A stretch of 64,000 nt of DNA, from the NCBI RefSeq assembly GCF_900116195.1, contig NZ_FOZW01000008.1, positions 1 through 64,000 of the forward strand. The letters run 5' to 3'. Below are positions 1-8,607 of this stretch, in pieces. Within the stretch, counting starts at the first letter, position 1. Every line of letters begins with the position of its first letter. The notes under the pieces were generated by a model. That model was not told the origin of the DNA. It did no database searches and saw only the letters and a list, made by a program, of their open reading frames with translations. Source of the DNA: Alloyangia pacifica. GTDB taxonomy: Bacteria; Pseudomonadota; Alphaproteobacteria; Rhodobacterales; Rhodobacteraceae. The position numbers and the translations under genes were made by a program.

Positions 1-292
1 CGTCGCCATCGCCCGGGCTCTGGCGATGGACCCCGAGGTGGTGCTCTTCGACGAGGTCACCAGCGCCCTCGACCCGGAACTGGTGAAGGGCGTGCTCAAC
101 CTCATGGCCGATCTCGGGCGGCGCGGCATGACCATGGTCGTGGTCACCCACGAGATGGGCTTCGCGCGGCAGGTCGCTGACCAGATCGTCTTCATGGACG
201 AGGGCAAGATCGTCGAAGCCGGCACGCCCGATGCGCTTTTCGACAACCCGCAGACCGACCGGCTGAAGAAGTTCTTCGCCGAGGTCCTGTGA
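1..292 (+). CDS. Polar amino acid ABC transporter ATP-binding protein, 3' end only
   Basis: The reading frame is already open at base 2 and ends with TGA at 290-292, so about 96 C-terminal residues are seen and the start lies upstream of the window. Visible elements are the end of the signature region (VAIARAL), Walker B (VVLFDE), the D-loop SALDPE and the switch histidine in VTHEMGFA. The string EVTSALDPELV is typical of the GlnQ/HisP/ArtP class of polar amino acid importers. It would hydrolyse ATP on the cytoplasmic face of an inner-membrane importer whose other subunits lie off the window. The next gene follows after 24 bp, so it may be the last transporter gene of a catabolic operon. The substrate cannot be read from this fragment. 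Confidence 0.9.
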   Translation, partial: VAIARALAMDPEVVLFDEVTSALDPELVKGVLNLMADLGRRGMTMVVVTHEMGFARQVADQIVFMDEGKIVEAGTPDALFDNPQTDRLKKFFAEVL

Positions 293-316
293 CACGGAAA
301 ACCTAAGGAAACTCCG

Positions 317-1348
317 ATGAAAGACCTATCATGGGGCATCCTCGGCACCGCCGGCATCGCGCGCAAGGCGATGCTGCCCGCCCTGCGGGATGCCGAGGGT
401 TGCCGCCTCGCCGCGATCGCCTCGCGCGATGTCGCCCGGGCCGAGGCCATGGCCGGCGAGTTCGGCATCCCGCGCGCCTACGGCAGCTACGAGGCACTGC
501 TCGCGGACCCCGAGATCGACGTGATCTACAACCCCCTGCCAAACCACCTGCACGTGCCCCTGACCTTGCAGGCGCTGGCCGCCGGCAAGCACGTGCTGTG
601 CGAGAAACCCCTCGCGCTGAGCCTCGCCGAAGCCCGCGAGGTCACCGCAGCGGCGCAAGCCGCGGGGCGGGTGGTGGCCGAGGCCTTCATGACCCGCCAC
701 CACCCGCAATGGATCAGAGCCCGTGAACTGGTGAGCGCGGGCCGGATCGGCCGGCTCACCGGCGTGCAGGCGCTGTTCAGCTACTGCAACGACGATCCGC
801 AAAATGTCCGCAACCAGAAGGACATCGGCGGTGGCGGGCTCTATGACGTCGGGTGCTACGCGGTCGACACCGCGCGGTTCTTTTTCGGCGACGAGCCCGA
901 GGCGGTGAGCTGCACAATGGACCTCGATCCGGACTTCGGCACCGACCGTCTGACCACCGGGGCCGCGCGTTTTACGGGTGGCGGCCAGCTGAGCTTCACC
1001 GTCTCGACCCAGTCCGCGCTGGTTCAGCAGCTCACGCTGCTCGGCACCGAGGGCTACCTCGTGCTCGACGCGCCCTTTAACTGCCCGGCCGATCACGCGG
1101 CGCGGCTGGCGCTCGACAGCGGCACCGATCTTCTCGGTGGCGGGCGCGAGCTGCTGACCTGCCCGCCCGCCGACCAGTACCGCCTGCAGGCCGAGAGCTT
1201 TGCCCGGGCGGTGCATCAGAACCATTTCGCCGCCGGTGCGGCCGCGGACATCCTTGGCAACGCCGCCACGCTCGAGGCGCTAACACGCGCCGCGCAGAGC
1301 CGCCGCTGGGAAGCCATCACCTCGACAACGGGACAAGCAGGAGACTGA
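317..1348 (+). CDS. Gfo/Idh/MocA family NAD(P)-dependent oxidoreductase
   Basis: A 343-residue cytosolic dehydrogenase. The N-terminal Rossmann fold opens with ILGTAGIA (residues 8-15), and the family EKP motif lies at about residues 96-98 (CEKPLAL). The C-terminal half carries the GGGGLYDVGCY stretch expected for the substrate-binding domain. Length fits the family (330-390). These enzymes oxidise or reduce sugars, inositols, pyrroles or opine-like compounds; the substrate here is unknown. The start follows AAGGAAACTCC, a usable ribosome site. The gene sits 24 bp after an amino-acid ABC ATPase and 1 bp before an FAD amine/amino acid oxidase-like gene, so the three are probably cotranscribed and may handle an imported amino acid derivative (inference). 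Confidence 0.9.
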   Translation: MKDLSWGILGTAGIARKAMLPALRDAEGCRLAAIASRDVARAEAMAGEFGIPRAYGSYEALLADPEIDVIYNPLPNHLHVPLTLQALAAGKHVLCEKPLALSLAEAREVTAAAQAAGRVVAEAFMTRHHPQWIRARELVSAGRIGRLTGVQALFSYCNDDPQNVRNQKDIGGGGLYDVGCYAVDTARFFFGDEPEAVSCTMDLDPDFGTDRLTTGAARFTGGGQLSFTVSTQSALVQQLTLLGTEGYLVLDAPFNCPADHAARLALDSGTDLLGGGRELLTCPPADQYRLQAESFARAVHQNHFAAGAAADILGNAATLEALTRAAQSRRWEAITSTTGQAGD

Positions 1349-1349
1349 C

Positions 1350-2480
1350 ATGCAGTGCCCCAAACCCTCCATTTCCACGGCGCTGATCATCGGCGGCGGC
1401 ATCTTCGGCGTCTCGACCGCCGCGCAGCTCAGCCGCATCGGCGTGCGGGTAACCCTGATCAACGATGGCCCGCTGGGCAACGGAGCCTCCGGGCGCTCGC
1501 TGGCCTGGCTCAACACGGCACGGCGGCGCAGCCTGCCCTATCACCGTCTCCGCCAGGCCGGGATCGAGCGCTACCGTGTGCTGGCCGACCGCAATCCCGG
1601 CGTCAGCTGGCTGTCCTTCGGCGGCGGGCTGACATGGGACGCGGAAGACGACAGCAACGAGATCGCTGATGTCTTCCGCTACGAGCGGGACCTGGGCTAT
1701 CCCGCCGAACTGCTGTCGGGCGATGAAGTGAGCGCACAGATCGAGGGAGTTGATGGCGCGCAGGTGACGAGTGCCGGCGCGATCCTCAACCCCAATGAAG
1801 GCTGGGTCGACCTGCCGTCGCTGATCGATCAGCTCGCCGCTGAAGTCAGGGCCGCGGGCGGCACCATCGTCACCGATGCGGGCCGGGCCGACCTGATCGT
1901 GGAAGACGGGCGCTGCACCGGCGCGCGCTGCGCCGACGGACGCACATTCTCTGCCGACAAGCTGCTGCTTGCCACGGGCCCCGCGGTTCCCGCCACGGTG
2001 GCCGAACAGGGCATCACCATCGGTGACGACACGCCGGTCGCACTGCTCGTCGAGACCCATCCGCTTGCGCATCCGCTCCGCGCCGTGCTCAACACCCCGC
2101 GCGTCGCCATCCGTCCAACCCCCGACGGCGCGTTCTACCTCGACTCCGGCTGGTCCGAGGAAGAGGTGGTGGTGCACGAAGACGGCACCTTCGAGGCGCT
2201 GCCCTCGACGGTCAGCGGGTTGATCGACGAGGCCCGCAAGGTTCTCAGCGGCGCGCCGGACCTGCAGGTCAAGGCGGTGCATCTTGGTCCCAAGCCGATC
2301 CCCGGGGACGGAGAGCCGGTGTTCGGAGAGCTCGAAAAACTGCCTGGCTGCTTCGTGGCGTTCTCGCACAGCGGCGCGACGCTGGGCCTGCTCGCCGGCG
2401 AACTTCTGGCCGAGGAAATGGCACTGGAGCTGCGCCACCCGCTGCTCGACCCCTTCCGGCCCGAGCGCTTCGCAAGCTGA
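1350..2480 (+). CDS. FAD-dependent oxidoreductase, D-amino acid oxidase (DAO) family
   Basis: 376 residues. The N-terminus has the dinucleotide-binding motif IIGGGIFGVSTAA (about residues 13-25), and near the C-terminus is the SHSGATLGLLAGELLA segment, typical of glycine/sarcosine/D-amino acid oxidase-type flavoproteins that close the FAD site. It would oxidise a C-N bond of a secondary or primary amine to an imine. No signal peptide is seen, so it is cytosolic. It starts 1 bp after the Gfo/Idh/MocA gene with AGGAG just upstream, so the two are translationally close and surely one operon. The neighbouring amino-acid ABC transporter and demethylase-like flavoprotein point to amine or modified amino acid breakdown (inference). 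Confidence 0.88.
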   Translation: MQCPKPSISTALIIGGGIFGVSTAAQLSRIGVRVTLINDGPLGNGASGRSLAWLNTARRRSLPYHRLRQAGIERYRVLADRNPGVSWLSFGGGLTWDAEDDSNEIADVFRYERDLGYPAELLSGDEVSAQIEGVDGAQVTSAGAILNPNEGWVDLPSLIDQLAAEVRAAGGTIVTDAGRADLIVEDGRCTGARCADGRTFSADKLLLATGPAVPATVAEQGITIGDDTPVALLVETHPLAHPLRAVLNTPRVAIRPTPDGAFYLDSGWSEEEVVVHEDGTFEALPSTVSGLIDEARKVLSGAPDLQVKAVHLGPKPIPGDGEPVFGELEKLPGCFVAFSHSGATLGLLAGELLAEEMALELRHPLLDPFRPERFAS

Positions 2481-2501
2481 CACGCAGGGACAGCATCAAG
2501 G

Positions 2502-2529
2502 GGTTGCCGCGATCTAAATCGCGGCAACC
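2502..2529. terminator. Perfect 12-bp inverted repeat after the DAO gene
   Basis: The arms GGTTGCCGCGAT and ATCGCGGCAACC pair perfectly around a 4-nt CTAA loop, 21 bp after the stop of the FAD oxidoreductase. No T tract follows on either strand, so it may stall or stabilise rather than act as a full intrinsic terminator. Its place between convergent genes fits a transcript end. Confidence 0.6.
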
Positions 2530-2680
2530 GAGCCCCGGAAGATCTGTCTTCCCGGAAAGTCGAAGCCGACGAGGCGCCGCGGCTCGATCCGCGCAGGGGC
2601 ATCGCGGTTCTGCCCTATCTTGCCGCAGCTCCGCTGCCGGAGGCAGGGCCGTCATCGCACAAACCCGCAGGCTGCGGGCA

Positions 2681-3613
2681 TCAGATCCCGGCGGAGCGGG
2701 GCAGGATCGGTCGCAGCTCCGAAAGGTCGTCTTTCATCCGATCCACGAGCCATTGCGCGATGTCGGCAACGATCTCACGCGGGACACCGTTGCCGCATTC
2801 GATCAGGCGGTGAACCCGCTCTGCGCGATGCGCCCGGCCCCCGACCGGGACCAACCTGCCCTCGAGCAGCAGCCGGGAGGTCACGCTCAGCCAGCCGAGC
2901 GCCACGCCGCTGCCGTCCAGCGCGGCCTGAAGAGCGACCGAGTAATCGTCGAACTCATGGCAGACATCGCCCTCCCGATCGCCCGGTGTGCCGAGGTCTG
3001 ACATCTCTTTCCAGATCTCGCGGGCGTGATCGGAGAAGTGCAGGAACGTGTGCCCCCCCGCCGTCCTCCGCGCGGCCAGATAGCCCGGGCTGCTGACCGG
3101 AAGGACAACCTCCGGTGCGAAATCCCATGTCCGGGCCGCCTGCTCCGACGGGGCAGCGGTGCGCACCGCCAGATCGACATCTTCCGGAAGGCCCCGCATC
3201 AGGCCCGACATCAGGTGAAACCTCAGCCGGACTTCCGGAAAGGCCTGGCTGAAGGCGGCAAGCCGGGGAGCCATCCAATGCGCCACGAAGGAACCGGAGA
3301 CCGAGAGGCTGACAACCCCCGCATCCTCCTGCCGCCGACGCTCGATCTCATTGATCGTGCGCATGATGGTGCCCATGCCCTGGGTGATCGCATGAAAGAG
3401 CTCGCGGCCGGCGTCGCTCAGCTCTGCGCCGGTCGGCCGCCGGTCGAACAGCGCCACGCCGAGCTCCCGTTCCAGCTGCGCGACGTTGCGACTGACCGAC
3501 GGCTGCGAGATGTTGAACGCCTTGGCGGCGGCCGAGAAGCTGCCGCATCGCGCCGCGCATTCGAAGACCAGAAACGGCTTGAGAGAGGCGAACCTCCGGC
3601 TGAACTCTTCCAT
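2681..3613 (-). CDS. LysR family transcriptional regulator
   Basis: 310 residues. The N-terminal winged helix-turn-helix covers about residues 10-70 (SFSAAAKAFNISQPSVSRNV then LERELGVALFDRR), followed by the effector-binding domain of the GcvA type. It is transcribed away from the old-yellow-enzyme fusion gene at 3731, the usual arrangement for a LysR activator and its target. The start codon overlaps one arm of a perfect inverted repeat (ATACGC-AGA-GCGTAT), which suggests autoregulation. The gene converges on the Gfo/DAO operon. The likely target is the adjacent flavoprotein gene; the inducer is unknown. Confidence 0.92.
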   Translation of the reverse strand: MEEFSRRFASLKPFLVFECAARCGSFSAAAKAFNISQPSVSRNVAQLERELGVALFDRRPTGAELSDAGRELFHAITQGMGTIMRTINEIERRRQEDAGVVSLSVSGSFVAHWMAPRLAAFSQAFPEVRLRFHLMSGLMRGLPEDVDLAVRTAAPSEQAARTWDFAPEVVLPVSSPGYLAARRTAGGHTFLHFSDHAREIWKEMSDLGTPGDREGDVCHEFDDYSVALQAALDGSGVALGWLSVTSRLLLEGRLVPVGGRAHRAERVHRLIECGNGVPREIVADIAQWLVDRMKDDLSELRPILPRSAGI

Positions 3614-3626
3614 ACGCAGAGCGTAT
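3612..3626. promoter_or_regulatory. Candidate LysR operator overlapping the regulator's start codon
   Basis: ATACGC (3612-3617) and GCGTAT (3621-3626) form a perfect inverted repeat with a 3-nt spacer, matching the dyad architecture of LysR boxes. It includes two bases of the LysR start codon and lies about 105 bp before the divergent flavoprotein gene. Confidence 0.45.
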
Positions 3627-3730
3627 ACCTTGCTCTCATTTATTCAAGCTTCACCTAGGCCTGTCTTGCGGTCACGCTTGCAGCGAATGAATACCGCTTG
3701 CGGCGGTCACCCGGATCAGGAGCTGAACGC

Positions 3731-5773
3731 ATGGACACATCCGCCCCGACCCTCACCAAGGACCCGCTTCTCGATCCGTTCGTCCTGAAGGGGCTGACAC
3801 TGCGCAACCGTGTGATTAGCACGTCGCATGCCTCGGCCCTCGACGACGGGGGCATGCCGGGCGAGCGCTACCGGGCCTATCACGTCGAAAAGGCCCGCGG
3901 CGGCATCGCGATGACCATGATCGGCGGCAGCGCCATGGTGTCGCGCGACTCGAGCTGGGGCGGCGGGCAGCTGAACCTTTCCACCGATGCGGTGATCCCG
4001 CACCTGCAGAAGCTCGCCGAGGAAGTCCATGGGGTCGGCGCTGCCGTCATGACACAGATCTCGCATCTCGGCCGGCGCGCGCAATACGCCACCGGTGCGT
4101 GGCTTCCGGTGCTTGCGCCGTCACGGGTCAGGGAACCGCGCAATCGCGCCTTCCCCCGGGAAATGAGCCGGGACGACATCGACAGGATCGTCGCCGACTA
4201 CGCAGAGGCGGCCCGGCGCGCAGCGGAGGCGGGGCTCGATGGGGTTGAGACCCTGACCGGCGGTCACCTGATTGGACAGTTCCTCTCGCCGCTGACGAAT
4301 TTTCGCACCGACGGTTTCGGTGGCAGCCTCGAGAACCGCGTCCGCTTTGCCCTGATGGTGCATGACGCCATCCGCAGGGCGGTCGGCGAGGCCTTTCCGA
4401 TCGGTATCAGGCTGGTCGTGGACGAGGGTGTCGAAGGCGGGCTCACGCTCGAGGACGCGGTCGCCATCGCGCAGATCCTCGAACGCGAAGGCACCGTGGA
4501 TTTCTTCAACTGCATCTATGGCCTGATGGACAGCGACCTGACCTTGTCCGAAGACAACATGCCGGGAATGTTCCAGAAGAGCGCGCCCTACCTTCCCTCG
4601 GTCGAGGCCTTCCGCAAGGAGGTGCGCCTTCCGCTGCTGCACGCGGGCGGGATCAGGGACGTTGCAACCGCACGCCATGCGATCCGCGAGAACCTCGTGG
4701 ACCTCGTCGGCATGACCCGTGCCCACCTCGCGGACCCGCATCTCGTCCGCAAGCTCGAAGCGGGGACCGAAGAAGAAATCAGGCCCTGTGTCGGGGCCTC
4801 CTACTGCCTGTTCCGCAAGGCGCATTGCATTCACAACCCCGCCACGACCCGCGAACTGACGCTTGGGCATGATGTTCCCAGAGCCGCGAGGCCCGGCCGC
4901 GTCGTGGTCGTTGGCGGCGGACCCGCCGGGCTCGAGGCGGCCCGGGTCTCAGCCCTGCGCGGCCATCGTGTCACGCTCTTCGAAGCGGCCGCGCAACTCG
5001 GTGGTCAGCTCCGGATCGCGACAAGGGTCAGGGAACGCGCCGATCTTCTGGGCATCCTCGACTGGCGCGAAAGCGCGTTGCAGCGCCTTGGTGTCGATAT
5101 CCGCCTGAACAGCTTCGCCGAAGCCTCCGACATCCTTGCAGAGAGCCCCGACACCGTCATCGTCGCGACGGGCGGCATTCCCGATCTCGACTGGCTGGAA
5201 GGGGCGGATCACTGCCTCTCGGTCTGGGATGTTCTCGGCGGTCGTATGCCCTCCGGCGAAACCGCGCTGGTCTATGACGGGACCGGCAGGCAGGCCGCCG
5301 CCTCCTGCGCGCTTGAATTGAGCCGGAACGGCAAGCAGGTCATCTTCGCGACCCCCGACGATGCGGTTGCGGTCGAGATGCCGTACCAGGACCGCAGCGG
5401 ATTCCGGAAGCGTTTCGCGCAGATCGGCGTGGAACAGGTGACGGATGCGCGGCTTGTCTCGGTGCGCAGGACCGGCAGCGGTCTCGAGGCCGTGTTCCGC
5501 AACACCTACACCGGCGAAGAGTCTGCCCGGAGCGCCGCATCGGTGGTGATCGAGCATGGCACACGGCCGCTCGACGATGTGTTTGACGCCCTCTGCGCGG
5601 CCTCCGCCAATCGTGGCATTACCGATATGGACGCGCTGACGCAGCGCGCTGGCAACTCCGCGCCGCTCGCAGTCCAGCACGGGTTTGCGCTGCACCGGAT
5701 CGGCGATGCCGTGGCCTCGCGCGATGTTCATGCCGCCATTCTCGATGCCTACCGGCTCGCGCGGCTGATCTGA
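3731..5773 (+). CDS. Old yellow enzyme/trimethylamine dehydrogenase-type fusion flavoprotein (N-methylproline demethylase-like)
   Basis: 680 residues from the ATG at 3731, chosen because AGGAG lies 10 bp upstream; an in-frame ATG at 3698 lacks a ribosome site. Residues about 10-345 form the FMN TIM barrel (RNRVISTSHAS near the start; FGGSLENR), then a cysteine cluster, then an FAD/NAD(P) domain opening at about residue 390 (VVVVGGGPAGLEAA). The layout is that of 2,4-dienoyl-CoA reductase, trimethylamine dehydrogenase and N-methylproline (stachydrine) demethylases. The CVGASYC segment resembles the demethylase branch. Only three cysteines (353, 359, 366) are visible where four would bind a 4Fe-4S cluster. 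It probably demethylates an N-methyl amine or reduces an enoyl compound; the substrate is inferred only from family and neighbours. Confidence 0.85.
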   Translation: MDTSAPTLTKDPLLDPFVLKGLTLRNRVISTSHASALDDGGMPGERYRAYHVEKARGGIAMTMIGGSAMVSRDSSWGGGQLNLSTDAVIPHLQKLAEEVHGVGAAVMTQISHLGRRAQYATGAWLPVLAPSRVREPRNRAFPREMSRDDIDRIVADYAEAARRAAEAGLDGVETLTGGHLIGQFLSPLTNFRTDGFGGSLENRVRFALMVHDAIRRAVGEAFPIGIRLVVDEGVEGGLTLEDAVAIAQILEREGTVDFFNCIYGLMDSDLTLSEDNMPGMFQKSAPYLPSVEAFRKEVRLPLLHAGGIRDVATARHAIRENLVDLVGMTRAHLADPHLVRKLEAGTEEEIRPCVGASYCLFRKAHCIHNPATTRELTLGHDVPRAARPGRVVVVGGGPAGLEAARVSALRGHRVTLFEAAAQLGGQLRIATRVRERADLLGILDWRESALQRLGVDIRLNSFAEASDILAESPDTVIVATGGIPDLDWLEGADHCLSVWDVLGGRMPSGETALVYDGTGRQAAASCALELSRNGKQVIFATPDDAVAVEMPYQDRSGFRKRFAQIGVEQVTDARLVSVRRTGSGLEAVFRNTYTGEESARSAASVVIEHGTRPLDDVFDALCAASANRGITDMDALTQRAGNSAPLAVQHGFALHRIGDAVASRDVHAAILDAYRLARLI

Positions 5774-5793
5774 AGTCATCGGGCGGAGGTCAC

Positions 5794-5821
5794 GGCCCGC
5801 GCCCTCCATAGGGCACGGGCC
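5794..5821. terminator. Stem-loop between convergent genes
   Basis: GGCCCGCGCCCT (5794-5805) pairs with AGGGCACGGGCC (5810-5821) at 11 of 12 positions around a CCAT loop, 20 bp after the flavoprotein stop and before the end of the convergent deacetylase gene. It is GC-rich with no T tract. Confidence 0.5.
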
Positions 5822-5902
5822 TGCGGTTTCCCGGCGGGATGTCGTCGGCTGCGGTAGCCGAAGCGGAGAGCTTCGGACCTTGATCCGGGGCCCCGGGGGG
5901 GC

Positions 5903-7108
5903 TCAGGCGGGGTTGGCGCAGAGCTCGGCGAGGATGCTTTCGAGGAAGGCAACGCAGGCATCGAGCTGGTCGAGGTCGACGAACTCGTTGGGCTTGTGCG
6001 CCTGCTCGATCGAGCCCGGACCGACGATCACCGAGGGGATGCCCCCGGTCTGCTCGAAGATGCCGCCTTCGGAGCCGTAGGAAACCTTGCCGCCCCAGGC
6101 CTCGGGCATCAGCCGCGCGTAGCGGGCATAGCCCGCCGTGTTCCGCGCCTCGCCCATCGGCGGATAGGCGAAGATGCGTTCGAAGGCGATGCCGGTGCCT
6201 TCGGTCTTCGCGGCCATCTCGCGGCCCAGCTCGGCCTCGATCCGCGCCAGCAGCTCGGCCATGTCGGCCTCGGGGTCCATGTCGGCGATCGAGCGCAGCT
6301 CGAAGGTGAAGCTGCAGCTGTCCGGGGTCACGTTGGTGGCCACCCCGCCGTCGATCATCGTCGCCAGCATGGTCGCATGGGGCACGGTGAAGTCGGGATC
6401 GAAAGGTCCCTCGGTCTCGTAGCGCTTGCCGCGCTCCGAGATCATCGCGATGGCGCGGGCTGCGTATTCGATGGCGTTGACATGCTCGGGCACGAAGGAG
6501 GAATGCCCCGAGGTGCCGGTGACATGCGCGCGCATCGCGATCTTGCCCTTCTGGCCGGTCACCAGCTGCATCATCGAGGGCTCGCCGATGATGGCGAACT
6601 CCGGCGGGACAGGCAGCGCGGCGAGGTGCCGTGCGATTGCCGGAGCGCCGAGGCAGCCGACCTCCTCGTCATAGGAGAAGCAGAAGTACACGGGGCGCGA
6701 CAGCGATGCGGCTGCCAGCTTGGGGGCGACCGCCATGGCGCAGGCGGCAAAACCCTTCATGTCGCAGGCGCCACGTCCGTAGAGCCTGCCGCCGCGGATC
6801 TCGGCCTTGAACGGATCGCTCTGCCATTCCGGCTCGTCCGCCGGAACCACGTCGGTGTGCCCGGACCAGACCATCCCGCCCACGTCCTCGGGGCCGAAGG
6901 CGGCGACGAGGTTGGCCTTGGCGCCGGTTTCGTCGGGCAGGATGGTGATCCGCGCGCCGAGCGCGCCAAGATAGTCGGCCATGTGATCGATCAGCGGCCG
7001 GTTGCCGTTGCGGGACACCGTGTCGAAGGCGATCAGGTCCGAAAGGTGCTGCGCGGCGCTGGCCTGCCGGTCAGGGGCGGCGGGCTTTGTCTCGCTCTGC
7101 AGGGTCAT
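5903..7108 (-). CDS. argE: M20 family deacetylase, acetylornithine deacetylase (ArgE)-like
   Basis: 401 residues from the ATG at 7108, whose ATGA overlaps the stop of tctA; longer upstream frames run into tctA and are not real. The dizinc metallopeptidase motifs are present: SGHTDVV (His84, Asp86), GRGACDMKG (Asp117) and the catalytic EE pair in YDEEVG (148-149), plus a dimerisation lid domain (TGTSGHSS). Family members hydrolyse the N-acetyl group of acetylornithine or related N-acyl amino acids in the cytosol. Coupling to a TTT transporter suggests it processes an imported N-acyl or peptide-like substrate rather than serving only arginine synthesis (inference), so the exact substrate is uncertain. 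Confidence 0.88.
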   Translation of the reverse strand: MTLQSETKPAAPDRQASAAQHLSDLIAFDTVSRNGNRPLIDHMADYLGALGARITILPDETGAKANLVAAFGPEDVGGMVWSGHTDVVPADEPEWQSDPFKAEIRGGRLYGRGACDMKGFAACAMAVAPKLAAASLSRPVYFCFSYDEEVGCLGAPAIARHLAALPVPPEFAIIGEPSMMQLVTGQKGKIAMRAHVTGTSGHSSFVPEHVNAIEYAARAIAMISERGKRYETEGPFDPDFTVPHATMLATMIDGGVATNVTPDSCSFTFELRSIADMDPEADMAELLARIEAELGREMAAKTEGTGIAFERIFAYPPMGEARNTAGYARYARLMPEAWGGKVSYGSEGGIFEQTGGIPSVIVGPGSIEQAHKPNEFVDLDQLDACVAFLESILAELCANPA

Positions 7109-8595
7109 TGTGCAACTCGTCTTTCTGTCTTTGTTTTCTGGATTTCGCGCCGCACCGTGATGGTCAGGACGAACAGGATGAGCACCGCGAAGACCCAGGT
7201 GATCGGCGACGACAGTAGCACCGCCGGATCGCCGCGCGAGATCGCCAGGGCACGGCGCAGGTTCTCTTCCAGCATCGGGCCGAGGATGAAGGCGATAAGG
7301 AAGGGCGCCGCCGGAATATTCAGCAGGAACATGCCGAAGCCGACCACGCCCATGACCAGCAGCACCGCCACGTCGAAGGTGCTCGAGGCGATCGAGTAGA
7401 TGCCGAAGATGCACAGCAGCAGAACCAGCGGCGTCAGCAGGGTCTGCGGGATGTGCGAAACCTTGGCGAACATGCGCATGGTGATCTTGCCGGCGAAGAA
7501 GAGCAGCACCGAGGACACCAGCATGCCGATGAGCAGCATGTAGACCTCATGGATGTTGGTCTGGAACAGCAGCGGGCCAGGGGTGAGGCCCTGGATCATG
7601 AAGGCACCGAGCATGACGCCGGTGATCACGTCGCCGGGCACGCCGAGCGCCAGCAGCGGGATCATCGTCGCGCCGCAGGCGCCGTTGTTAGCCGACTCCG
7701 AGGCCGCGATGCCCTCAAGCTCGCCCTTGCCAAAGTTCGCCCCCGTCTTCGAGCTGCGCTGCGCCTCGCCGTAGGAGAAGAAGGCCGCCGAGGACGGGCC
7801 AATGCCTGGGATCGCGCCCAGCACCGAGCCGATGACCGAGCCCTTGAGGATGGTCTTCAGCGAGCCCATGAATTCCTCGCGGGTCACGTGCTGCGCGCCC
7901 AGCGTCGCCGCCTCTTCCTTCTTGGCCGCGCGCATCACCACCAGCTTGATCAGCTCGGGCAGCGCGAAGAGGCCGATCAGCACCGGCGCGATCGACAGAC
8001 CCGCCTGCATGTCGGGGGTGAAGGCGAAGCGGAACGAGCCGTACATGTCTTCGCCCACGGTTGCCAGCAGCAGACCCAGCGCGGCCGAGACGAGGCCCAG
8101 CAGCAGCGAGCTGCCCGAGACGCCCGCCACGGTGGTCAGCGCGAAGAGCATCAGCATGAAGAACTCGGGCGGGCCGATGCGCAGCGCCAGAACGGCGAGC
8201 GGCGCGGCGAAGAAGATCAGCGAAAGGTTCGAGACGAAGTCGCCGATCACCGAAGAATAGAGCGCCATGTTGAGCGCCTTGCCCGCCTTGCCCTGCTGCG
8301 CCAGCGGGTAGCCGTCGAGCGCGGTGCAGGCCGCCGAGGCGGTGCCCGGGGTCTTGATCAGGATCGCCGAGACCGAGCCGCCGTAGGTCGAGCCCTTGTA
8401 GAGGGCGACCAGCAGCAGGATCGAGGGCACCGGGTCCATGTAGAAGGTGAAGGGCAGCGCGAGGGTGACTGCCATAGTCCCGGTCATGCCGGGGATCGCG
8501 CCGACGATGACGCCGCCCCAGATGCCCGCGATCATGATCAGCAGGTTCTGCAGCGTCGCCACGGCGACCAGCGCGGAGAGGATTTCGTGGAACAT
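7105..8595 (-). CDS. tctA: Tripartite tricarboxylate transporter, large permease TctA
   Basis: 496 residues of strongly hydrophobic membrane protein with 10 or more predicted spans. The TctA signature appears near the N-terminus (WGGVIVGAIPGMTGTMAV) and is echoed mid-protein (VLGAIPGIGPSSAAF), the repeated glycine-rich motif of the family. It is the main translocation subunit of a secondary, ion-coupled, binding-protein-dependent importer of carboxylates. It lies 12 bp after tctB and overlaps the argE-like gene by ATGA. The order tctC-tctB-tctA is standard. Confidence 0.95.
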   Translation of the reverse strand: MFHEILSALVAVATLQNLLIMIAGIWGGVIVGAIPGMTGTMAVTLALPFTFYMDPVPSILLLVALYKGSTYGGSVSAILIKTPGTASAACTALDGYPLAQQGKAGKALNMALYSSVIGDFVSNLSLIFFAAPLAVLALRIGPPEFFMLMLFALTTVAGVSGSSLLLGLVSAALGLLLATVGEDMYGSFRFAFTPDMQAGLSIAPVLIGLFALPELIKLVVMRAAKKEEAATLGAQHVTREEFMGSLKTILKGSVIGSVLGAIPGIGPSSAAFFSYGEAQRSSKTGANFGKGELEGIAASESANNGACGATMIPLLALGVPGDVITGVMLGAFMIQGLTPGPLLFQTNIHEVYMLLIGMLVSSVLLFFAGKITMRMFAKVSHIPQTLLTPLVLLLCIFGIYSIASSTFDVAVLLVMGVVGFGMFLLNIPAAPFLIAFILGPMLEENLRRALAISRGDPAVLLSSPITWVFAVLILFVLTITVRREIQKTKTERRVAQ

Positions 8596-8607
8596 GGGTA
8601 ACTCCGA

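Noticed and set aside
5996-7399. 467-codon plus-strand frame over the deacetylase
   Set aside because: It is antisense to the deacetylase, whose metal-binding motifs are all present; no ribosome site and biased composition.
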